DNA of 7,764 bases, from assembly GCA_023426505.1 (NCBI GenBank), contig JAFAAP010000029.1:1-7764 (forward strand), read 5' to 3'. Origin of the DNA: Pseudomonadota bacterium (GTDB lineage: Bacteria > Pseudomonadota > Alphaproteobacteria > Rhizobiales > Beijerinckiaceae). The notes below the pieces were generated by a model. That model saw only the letters and a list, made by a program, of their open reading frames with translations. It had not been told where the DNA came from and searched no databases. The translations under genes and the position numbers were made by a program. Shown here one piece after another: positions 1-7,740 of the stretch (its first letter is position 1; the number at the start of each line of letters is the position of its first letter).

Positions 1-730
1 CGGTGGTCATGTTGGCGCCGTAGAGCGTCTGGAGGGAGGCGATGTCGAACGCGCCCAACCCGCCCTGGTTGCCCCATTTGAGCCCGCCGTCGGGCGTCGT
101 GGAGAGCCCGTTGTTGGACGACAGGACCGTATAGACGGACTGGTTGAAGCCGTAGGCGCCGAGATCGTCGGCCCCGTTCACGCCGGGGAACTTGGTCGCG
201 TCCGACCGGGTGCCGCCGTCATAGGGGTGGGCCAGGCCGAACCCGATGGCGAGCTCCTGGATCATGGTCGCGCGCCCAGCGCCGCCGAACTGCTTCTCCC
301 TCCAGGCATCGGCAAAGAAGCTGTTGAAGATGCCCCAGCGCTGGTGGGATTGCTGTTCCGTCGGATGGATGGTGTCGGGGGACTCGTGCCAGCCGCTGAC
401 GCCGAACTCCAGCGGATACCACCACAAGGCGATGTTGGCGTCGCTGACCGTCGCCGCCTCGGCCAACCGGATATTGGCGACGCTGGTGAAGAGCCCCAGG
501 ACGTCCACCATCAGGGCCGTCGTTTCAGGATACCACACGCCTCGCGCCGCGCTCGAGTGCAGGTAGTTGATCTCCCCGTGGACCTGAACGGCCTCGTCGT
601 AGTCGTTCTCCCCTGCAAGGGAGATCAGGATCGGTTCCTGCGACTGATCCCACATGTTGCCGCCCCAGATGAGGGAATCGACGTAAGGATTGCCGTAACC
701 CGAGCCGGGAATGTTCTTGAACGTAGCCAT
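1..730 (-). CDS. Serralysin-like (M10/RTX) protein, catalytically dead, 3' end outside window
   Basis: This is the N-terminal 243 residues of a protein that continues past base 1. The serralysin-type metalloprotease fold is recognisable from GLAHPYDGG (residues 165-173) and the stretch FDIASLQTLYGANMTT (228-243). In this family the latter joins the protease domain to calcium-binding RTX repeats, which would lie outside the window. Active relatives carry HExxHxxGxxH followed by a Met-turn with M-S-Y. Here the zinc motif reads Q158-E-L-A-I162-G-F-G165-L-A-H168, so two of three zinc histidines are lost while the glutamate, glycine and last histidine remain. The Met-turn reads L203-S-S205, losing both the methionine and the tyrosine ligand. 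No signal peptide is visible, as expected for type I secretion through a C-terminal signal. The ATG at 730 follows AAGGAG and GGAG at suitable distances. The reading frame is intact, so this is a pseudoenzyme rather than a decayed gene. The fold assignment is fairly sure; the function is unknown. Confidence 0.8.
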   Translation of the reverse strand, partial: MATFKNIPGSGYGNPYVDSLIWGGNMWDQSQEPILISLAGENDYDEAVQVHGEINYLHSSAARGVWYPETTALMVDVLGLFTSVANIRLAEAATVSDANIALWWYPLEFGVSGWHESPDTIHPTEQQSHQRWGIFNSFFADAWREKQFGGAGRATMIQELAIGFGLAHPYDGGTRSDATKFPGVNGADDLGAYGFNQSVYTVLSSNNGLSTTPDGGLKWGNQGGLGAFDIASLQTLYGANMTT

Positions 731-831
731 GGTTTCACTCCACTCCTTAACGATGAAGGGCAATCTGGTTCGCCACGTTGTAACGTAAATAGGCCACCTT
801 GCCGCTGCGTGCGGTGTCGCACCCGGGCATG

Positions 832-857
832 TCCGGCAGGGGGCGGAACCCGCCGGA
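832..857. other. Potential hairpin upstream of the mini-ORF
   Basis: TCCGGC (832-837) pairs with GCCGGA (852-857). Inside it GGG (839-841) pairs with CCC (849-851), leaving A838 bulged and a seven-base loop. No T-run follows on either strand, so it is not a classical intrinsic terminator. In DNA this GC-rich such dyads also arise by chance. Confidence 0.3.
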
Positions 858-882
858 TGTGACGTATCGTAAGGAGCGTAGG

Positions 883-933
883 ATGAGCGGGACCGCGACG
901 GACCCATTGCCCAGCGTACCCTCTTTGTTCTAA
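883..933 (+). CDS. Candidate 16-residue mini-ORF (leader peptide or small protein)
   Basis: ATG at 883 opens a 16-codon frame ending in TAA at 931-933 and encodes MSGTATDPLPSVPSLF. Its support is the ribosome-binding site: AAGGAG at 871-876, six bases before the ATG, is close to a perfect anti-16S match with ideal spacing and is better than the site in front of uvrA. The ORF lies 116 bases upstream of uvrA and upstream of the candidate uvrA promoter, so it would need its own promoter, which I could not identify. The peptide has no recognisable motif, no run of regulatory codons typical of attenuators, and no membrane segment. It could be a leader peptide, a small protein, or a chance purine-rich stretch before an ATG. 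No homology was recognised. Confidence 0.3.
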   Translation: MSGTATDPLPSVPSLF

Positions 934-950
934 GGTCACGCCCCTGGAAT

Positions 951-978
951 CATTGGCCGCATGTTGTCACGGCCGGTG
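951..978 (+). other. Potential RNA hairpin after the mini-ORF
   Basis: Bases 951-959 can pair with 970-978 to give nine pairs, two of them G-U and the core being GGCCG/CGGCC, around a ten-base loop. The loop contains the TTGTCA proposed as the uvrA -35 box. It lies 17 bases after the mini-ORF stop. There is no U-tract after it, so any termination role is speculative. Confidence 0.25.
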
Positions 979-992
979 AGACGTCACATATC
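964..992 (+). promoter_or_regulatory. Candidate uvrA promoter (-35/-10)
   Basis: TTGTCA (964-969) matches the -35 consensus at five of six bases. It is followed after exactly 17 bases by CATATC (987-992), which matches the -10 consensus at three of six. Transcription would begin near 999, giving a leader of about 50 bases that opens with the 998-1020 hairpin. The -10 match is weak, so the assignment is tentative. Confidence 0.35.
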
Positions 993-997
993 CGGGA

Positions 998-1020
998 GCC
1001 GGCCGCTTCCTTAGGCCGGC
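998..1020 (+). other. Hairpin in the uvrA leader
   Basis: GCCGGCC (998-1004) and GGCCGGC (1014-1020) form a perfect 7-bp GC stem around a nine-base loop, ending 29 bases before the uvrA ATG. If transcription starts near 999 the hairpin would sit at the very 5' end of the mRNA, a position where stems can protect transcripts from decay. No terminator T-tract follows. Confidence 0.35.
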
Positions 1021-1049
1021 ACTCCTCACTTCAAGGCTCAGGCAGGCCC

Positions 1050-4040
<2,991 letters not shown>

Positions 4041-4049
4041 GGCGCGAGC

Positions 4050-5120
4050 CTACCCGCGTCCCAGACGCGTCAGCGCCTCCTCGGCGAGGCGGCGCGTCAG
4101 CTCGCCCGCCGACATCTCCCGGCACAGCGGCGCGGCCTGTCCCGACCAGAGGGACATGAAGTCGCCGGAGCCGTTCGGCTCCGTGGCCTGGCGCAGGGGC
4201 ACGAGCGCGCCGCCCGCGAGCGGGAACGGCGGCGCGAGATCGGAGAGCGGCCCGACCTCCCGCACCATCCGGTTGACGATGCTGCGCGCCGGGCGCCCGG
4301 TGAACACGTTGGTGATCGCCGTCCGGTCGTCGCGGGCACTTTTCAGCGCGGCGCGGTGCGCCGGCGCGACGGTCGCTTCGGGCGTAAACAGATAGGCGGT
4401 GCCGATCTGTGCGGCCGACGCGCCGAGCGCGAAGGCCGCCGCGACGCCGCGCCCGTCGGCGATGCCGCCGGCGGCGATGACCGGCACCTGCACGGCATCC
4501 ACGATCTGCGGCACCAGCGCCATGGTGCCGACCTGCGTCGAGACGTCGTCGGAGAGAAAGATGCCGCGATGCCCGCCGGCCTCGAAGCCTTGCGCGATGA
4601 CGGCGTCGCATCCTTCCCGCTCGAGGAAACGGGCCTCTTCCACCGTGGTGGCCGACGAGATCACCTTCGCGCCCGTCCGCTTGACCCGCGCGAGCAACTC
4701 GGCGTGCGGCAAGCCGAAATGGAAGCTCACCACCCCGGGCCGGAACTCCTCCACGAGCGCGAGATAGGTCTCGTCGAAGGGCGCGCGGCTCGAGGAGGGC
4801 GCCGGCGCCTCGGGATCGAGCCCGAACTCCACGTAATAGGAGGCGAGCCGCCGCTTCCAGGCGGCCTCCCACCCCTCCCCGGCCTCGGGCTGCCGGTGGC
4901 TGAAGAAGTTCACGTTGATGGGCTTCGCCGTGGCCCGCCGGATCTTCGCCAGCTCCTCCCTGGCCCGCTCCGGCGTGAGCAGGGCGCAGGGCAGCGAGCC
5001 CAGCCCGCCGGCCTCGGACACGGCGATCGCCATCTCGGCGAGGTTCGCTCCGGCCATGGGGGCCTGGACGAGCGGGAGTTCGATGCCGAACAGGTCGAGG
5101 ATGCGTCGATCGGGCCACAT
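4050..5120 (-). CDS. Nitronate monooxygenase, class I (2-nitropropane dioxygenase family)
   Basis: This is a 356-residue FMN-dependent TIM-barrel enzyme that oxidises alkyl nitronates such as propionate 3-nitronate to carbonyl compounds and nitrite, a cytoplasmic detoxification reaction. All four class I motifs are visible: QAPMAG (19-24) at the flavin phosphate site, VVSFHFGLP (130-138), AQGFEAGGHRG (176-186) whose H184 corresponds to the catalytic histidine, and AAGGIADGRG (216-225) followed by GASAAQIGT (233-241). Length is normal for the family. I chose the ATG at 5120 because it gives the typical start leading into LFGIELPLVQAPM and has AAGG eight bases upstream. An upstream ATG in the same frame at 5207 would overlap the divergent neighbour's start. 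The gene diverges from the DUF4336 gene across an 85-base spacer and converges on uvrA. True substrates cannot be read from sequence. Confidence 0.93.
   Translation of the reverse strand: MWPDRRILDLFGIELPLVQAPMAGANLAEMAIAVSEAGGLGSLPCALLTPERAREELAKIRRATAKPINVNFFSHRQPEAGEGWEAAWKRRLASYYVEFGLDPEAPAPSSSRAPFDETYLALVEEFRPGVVSFHFGLPHAELLARVKRTGAKVISSATTVEEARFLEREGCDAVIAQGFEAGGHRGIFLSDDVSTQVGTMALVPQIVDAVQVPVIAAGGIADGRGVAAAFALGASAAQIGTAYLFTPEATVAPAHRAALKSARDDRTAITNVFTGRPARSIVNRMVREVGPLSDLAPPFPLAGGALVPLRQATEPNGSGDFMSLWSGQAAPLCREMSAGELTRRLAEEALTRLGRG
4055..4069. terminator. Weak hairpin at the convergent 3' ends of uvrA and the nitronate monooxygenase gene
   Basis: CGCGTC (4055-4060) and GACGCG (4064-4069) form a perfect 6-bp stem with a three-base loop, 14 bases after the uvrA stop and inside the last codons of the convergent gene. 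There is no T-run on the plus strand, so it is at best a poor intrinsic terminator. The two stops are only nine bases apart (4041-4049), leaving no other room. Confidence 0.25.
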
Positions 5121-5141
5121 GCGAGCCGCCTTTCCGGTGCC

Positions 5142-5170
5142 TTGGAACGACAGAGCTAAGGCGGGATTAA
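5142..5170 (+). promoter_or_regulatory. Candidate promoter of the DUF4336 gene
   Basis: In the 85-base divergent spacer (5121-5205), TTGGAA (5142-5147) and GATTAA (5165-5170) are 17 bases apart, a correctly spaced but imperfect sigma70-like pair. It would give a leader of about 30 bases. No comparable pair was found for the minus-strand gene, so any shared operator is unseen. Confidence 0.25.
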
Positions 5171-5205
5171 GCTGATGCGCAAGGGCGCAGACAGACAGGC
5201 GAGCC

Positions 5206-5949
5206 ATGGCATCGGAACCGGACGTGACCTACCCTCCCGTGGACGTGCTCAAGCCCGTCGCGGAGAACGTCTGGATCGTGGACAGCGGACCGCAGCAGGC
5301 GGCAGGGCTGTCCCTGCCGGTGCGGATGACCGTGGTGCGCCTCCCCTCCGGCGACGTGTGGCTCCATTCGCCGACCCGGTTCATTCCCGAGCTGCGGCGC
5401 GAGATCGAGACCATCGGGCCGATCCGGCACATCGTGGCGCCCAGCATCGCCCACTGGACGCACCTGAAGGAGTGGCAGAAAGCCTGCCCGGCCGCCGTCA
5501 TCTCGGCCGCGCCCGGCCTGCGCGACCGGGCGCAGGTGAAGGCCGCAGGGCTTCGCCTCGACCGGGACCTCGGCGTGGCGCCGCCGCCGGAATGGGCGGA
5601 CGCGTTCGAGCAGACCATCGTCCAGGGCGGCGCGGGCTTCCGCGAGGTCGCCTTCTTCCACCGGCCGACCCGCACCCTGATCCTCACCGATCTGATCCAG
5701 AACCTGGAGCCGGAAAAGATGCCCTTCGGCACCAGGATGTTCGCGAAGGTCACCGGCGTGCAGGCGCCGGATGGAAAGGCCCCGGCCTATCTTCGCCTCG
5801 TCGTGCGCATGCACCGCCGCGAGGCGCGGCGCGCCGTCTCCCGCATCATCGCCCGCGCGCCCATCCGCGTGATCTTCAGCCATGGAAAGTGGTTCGACCG
5901 CGACGGGACGGAGCAGCTGCGCCGGGCGTTCCGGTGGCTGCTGAAATAG
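5206..5949 (+). CDS. DUF4336 family protein (metallo-beta-lactamase-like fold, no classical metal motif)
   Basis: The 247-residue product resembles DUF4336 proteins, which are related to the metallo-beta-lactamase fold but have no established reaction. Recognisable pieces are VWLHSPT (51-57), the strand IRHIVAPSIAHWTHLKEW (73-90) where classical members carry HxHxDH, PGLRDRA (103-109), LILTDLIQNL (158-167) and FSHGKWF (224-230). Possible polar or metal-binding residues are H54, H75, H83, H86, D162 and H226, but the HxHxDH signature is absent. No signal peptide or membrane segment is seen, so it is probably cytoplasmic. The ribosome-binding site before the ATG at 5206 is poor. The gene diverges from the nitronate monooxygenase gene and lies 101 bases before the transferase gene on the same strand. 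A loose functional tie to small-molecule detoxification is only a guess from context. Confidence 0.8.
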   Translation: MASEPDVTYPPVDVLKPVAENVWIVDSGPQQAAGLSLPVRMTVVRLPSGDVWLHSPTRFIPELRREIETIGPIRHIVAPSIAHWTHLKEWQKACPAAVISAAPGLRDRAQVKAAGLRLDRDLGVAPPPEWADAFEQTIVQGGAGFREVAFFHRPTRTLILTDLIQNLEPEKMPFGTRMFAKVTGVQAPDGKAPAYLRLVVRMHRREARRAVSRIIARAPIRVIFSHGKWFDRDGTEQLRRAFRWLLK

Positions 5950-5963
5950 GGCCGGAGCGGCCC
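5949..5963 (+). terminator. Short hairpin at the DUF4336 stop codon
   Basis: GGGCCG (5949-5954) pairs with CGGCCC (5958-5963) around a three-base loop, beginning at the last base of the TAG stop. The following TCCCCTCAT has no T-run, so termination would be weak at best and some read-through into the next gene is possible. Confidence 0.25.
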
Positions 5964-5984
5964 TCCCCTCATCCGTCTGCCCGC

Positions 5985-6013
5985 TTCGGGCCGCCGCGCC
6001 TTGCCGCTATAGT
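5985..6013 (+). promoter_or_regulatory. Candidate promoter of the zeta-class GST gene
   Basis: TATAGT (6008-6013) is a good -10 box (five of six) in otherwise very GC-rich sequence. TTCGGG (5985-5990) lies 17 bases upstream but is a poor -35. A start near 6020 would leave a leader of about 30 bases. This suggests the GST gene can be expressed separately from the DUF4336 gene. Confidence 0.3.
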
Positions 6014-6050
6014 TGCCCCGACATCGACCGCGAAGCCTGGGAGGGCCGCC

Positions 6051-6704
6051 ATGTCGCTCGTGCTCTACACGTTCTGGCGCTCGCAGGCCGCCTACCGGGT
6101 GCGGATCGGGCTTCACCTCAAGGGCCTTCGGGCCGAGCCGGTCGTCGTCAACCTCATGGCGGGCGAGCAGCACGCCCCGGAGTACCGCCGCCTGAACCCG
6201 GCCATGGCGCTGCCGACCCTGCTCGACGGGGACGGCCCGCCCCTGATCGAGTCCCTCGCCATCCTGGAATATCTCGACGAGACCCACCCCGAGCCGCCGC
6301 TCCTGCCCCGGGACCCGCGCCTGCGGGCGCATGCGCGTGCGGTCGCCCAGATGGTCGCGGCCGACGCGCACCCGCTCATCGTGCCGCGCGTGCGCCACTA
6401 TCTCGAACGGGAGATGGGACTCGACGAGGCCGCGCGCACGAAATGGCTCCGGCACTGGCTCGACACCGCCGCGCAGGCCGTCGAGGAGCTTTTGGCCGAC
6501 GACCCCCGCACCGGCCGCTTCTGCGTCGGAGACGCTCCCACCATCGCCGACATCTGCCTCTTCGCCCACGTGACGAGCGCCAAGATGCTCTACGACTTCG
6601 ACCTCACGCGCTACCCGACGGTGGCCCGCATCTGCGCGGCGTGCGAAGCGCTGGAGGCGTTTTCGGTCACGCATCCGCTGAGGCAGCCGGATGGGCCGGG
6701 CTGA
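6051..6704 (+). CDS. maiA: Zeta-class glutathione S-transferase / maleylacetoacetate isomerase
   Basis: The 217-residue product matches zeta-class GSTs, which use glutathione to isomerise maleylacetoacetate to fumarylacetoacetate in tyrosine/phenylalanine breakdown. The N-terminal thioredoxin-like domain has the zeta signature region S11-Q-A-A-Y-R-V-R-I19, the cis-proline P55 in ALPTL, and the glutathione-binding pair E67-S68 in ESLAILEYLDE. The all-alpha C-terminal domain has HPLIVPRVRHYL (107-118), FCVGDAPTIADICLF (157-171), and the typical RYPTVARIC ending in a QPD tail. The usual zeta motif is S-S-C-(S/A)-(W/Y)-R-V-R; here the first serine is kept but the second is Gln and the cysteine is Ala. 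ATG at 6051 follows GGGAGGG. The frame is open far upstream, but that part is antisense-like noise. No homogentisate dioxygenase or fumarylacetoacetase gene is adjacent, so the physiological substrate may differ. Family sure, exact function likely. Confidence 0.87.
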   Translation: MSLVLYTFWRSQAAYRVRIGLHLKGLRAEPVVVNLMAGEQHAPEYRRLNPAMALPTLLDGDGPPLIESLAILEYLDETHPEPPLLPRDPRLRAHARAVAQMVAADAHPLIVPRVRHYLEREMGLDEAARTKWLRHWLDTAAQAVEELLADDPRTGRFCVGDAPTIADICLFAHVTSAKMLYDFDLTRYPTVARICAACEALEAFSVTHPLRQPDGPG

Positions 6705-7634
6705 CTATGCCGCTTCGTCTTCGCCAACGGCGCTGAGTTGCGCGTCCTGCCACTCCTTCAGGGTCTGGCCGGTGCTTGCGATACGCCACGACGTTCGGCC
6801 ATTCGTGTTCCGGTTTCGGATAACCCCTGCCGCTGCGCTCGGAGTTGCGAAGGCAACATCTTCTGCAAACTCCAGAAGTTCCGGGCTTTCACTCGGGACT
6901 AAGCGTCCATCCTTGATGAGCTGCTCACGGAGAGAGGCATAGCTATTCTCGACGAAATCGTCCTTCGCTGTCGCCCGAGAGCCTTTGAGGACGGTGATCT
7001 CGCTGTCGGTCTCGATTGCCTTCGCCTCAAACCCATACTTCCCGCTCGAGAGGACGAGTTCCAGCTGGGGAGCAGACTTTCCGAGATTGTTCTCAGTCTC
7101 AGACAAACTTGCTGAACTCTTTGCGCGCGGACGCAGAAAATCAAACCCGACGACTGGGAGGATTACCTGAACCTGGGAGATGAAGAACTCCATGTCGGCG
7201 ATGTCGCTTTCAGGTAGCGCCTTGCGGCTTGGCTCGTTGCCATTCGCGACATTCGCGCGATCCGCACCCTTCGTGAGCTCAACGAAGCGGCTTTCGAGGT
7301 AACGGACATGGGCCTTGGTGAGGTTCATGTCCTTTGACGTAACGAGACATGCCCGCGTCCAAAAGTCTTTTGACGGATCCTTCGCGTGAGACTTGATGCG
7401 GTCGACGACGCTGTCGCCCTCACCGACATAAACACGTGATTTCGTTGGCTGGTCCGGATCGTCGCCGACGAGGAAGTAAACGCCTGTCCGGCCGGCCTCG
7501 TCTCTCTGCAACGCCTCTGCCAACCGGGATCGTGGCGTGACGAGGGCGTGGCCCGTCCAGTTCATGATTTCGGCTGTGAGGATACCGGTCGGTGAACCAT
7601 CAACGAGATAAAGTCTTACGCTTCGACCTTGCAC
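6705..7634 (-). CDS. GIY-YIG nuclease-fold protein with C-terminal DUF4357 domain
   Basis: The 309-residue product has two parts. An N-terminal GIY-YIG-type domain shows G51-V-Y53 and Y69-V-G71 as the two namesake strands, R79 in the following helix, E114 (in YLESR) as the likely metal-binding glutamate, and N131 or N133 in VANGNEP as the late asparagine, so the catalytic set looks intact. After a polar Ser/Glu-rich linker (about 170-190), residues about 210-295 match DUF4357, with VLKGSRA, SYASLREQLIKDG, ATPSAAAGV, NGRTSW and TLKEW. Such proteins are often found near restriction-modification or mobile genes; here no such partner is in view. The start must be GTG at 7634, because an in-frame stop lies just upstream and no ATG is available; GGGG precedes it by six bases. 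G+C is visibly low (31 of 60 bases at 6901-6960, against 44 of 60 at 2581-2640 in uvrA), which suggests acquisition. Nuclease activity is inferred. Confidence 0.87.
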   Translation of the reverse strand: MQGRSVRLYLVDGSPTGILTAEIMNWTGHALVTPRSRLAEALQRDEAGRTGVYFLVGDDPDQPTKSRVYVGEGDSVVDRIKSHAKDPSKDFWTRACLVTSKDMNLTKAHVRYLESRFVELTKGADRANVANGNEPSRKALPESDIADMEFFISQVQVILPVVGFDFLRPRAKSSASLSETENNLGKSAPQLELVLSSGKYGFEAKAIETDSEITVLKGSRATAKDDFVENSYASLREQLIKDGRLVPSESPELLEFAEDVAFATPSAAAGVIRNRNTNGRTSWRIASTGQTLKEWQDAQLSAVGEDEAA

Positions 7635-7645
7635 GGGAGCCCCAG

Positions 7646-7675
7646 TATTTATTCATCTGCCGTTTTGGCTGACAA
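7646..7675 (-). promoter_or_regulatory. Candidate promoter of the GIY-YIG gene
   Basis: Read on the minus strand, TTGTCA (7675-7670) lies 17 bases before ATAAAT (7652-7647) or 18 before TAAATA (7651-7646). Transcription would begin only a few bases before the GTG at 7634, giving an almost leaderless mRNA. The region is AT-rich compared with the rest of the window. The -35 match is good (five of six); the -10 is weak. Confidence 0.3.
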
Positions 7676-7692
7676 TGACAAAAGCTCTTTTG
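7670..7692. promoter_or_regulatory. Operator-like dyad and tandem repeat upstream of the GIY-YIG gene
   Basis: TGACAA is repeated head-to-tail at 7670-7675 and 7676-7681. Overlapping the second copy, CAAAAG (7679-7684) and CTTTTG (7687-7692) form a perfect 14-bp palindrome with a two-base centre. The dyad lies directly upstream of the proposed -35 box, where a transcription factor could bind. No known regulator's site is recognised. Confidence 0.3.
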
Positions 7693-7740
7693 CGGAATTG
7701 CCGTCAAGTACACCACCTATTGATACGAACAATTCAACAC

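Larger units (their letters stand above)
731..1049. other. Divergent intergenic region between the serralysin-like gene and uvrA
   Basis: This 319-base spacer holds the start signals of both flanking genes. On the plus strand there is a candidate sigma70-type promoter, a 16-codon mini-ORF with a strong ribosome-binding site, and three potential hairpins (832-857, 951-978, 998-1020). The 9-mer ATGTGACGT at 857-865 reappears inverted at 981-989. I looked for the alphaproteobacterial LexA operator (GTTC-N7-GTTC or its complement) and found only isolated half-sites at 768-771, 846-849 (as GAAC) and 927-930. No convincing promoter for the minus-strand gene was found. Confidence 0.6.

Noticed and set aside
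227..862. Plus-strand open frame opposite the serralysin-like gene
   Set aside because: It is antisense to a recognisable protein and shows no family features; a compositional shadow.
625..939. Minus-strand GTG-started frame of 104 codons overlapping the serralysin-like start
   Set aside because: It is Arg/Pro-rich, lacks a good ribosome-binding site, and overlaps the recognised gene in another frame.
927..941. Possible LexA box beginning with GTTC at 927
   Set aside because: The second half-site after seven bases reads ACGC, not GTTC, so only half of the operator is present.
5121..5207. Longer start for the nitronate monooxygenase gene (ATG at 5207)
   Set aside because: The extra 29 residues are not family-like and would overlap the start of the divergent DUF4336 gene. 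ATG at 5120 has a ribosome-binding site and the typical N-terminus.
5175..6050. Long open stretch in the same frame as the GST gene, which would extend it to 509 codons
   Set aside because: The extra 292 residues are Arg/Pro/Ala-rich noise overlapping the DUF4336 gene. Zeta GSTs are about 210-220 residues and the ATG at 6051 has a good ribosome-binding site.
7600..7656. Minus-strand 18-codon ORF (MNKYWGSRARSKRKTLSR) overlapping the GIY-YIG start in another frame
   Set aside because: It has no ribosome-binding site and its ATG lies next to the proposed -10 box, so it would probably not be translated. The GIY-YIG frame is intact without it, so no frameshift is needed.
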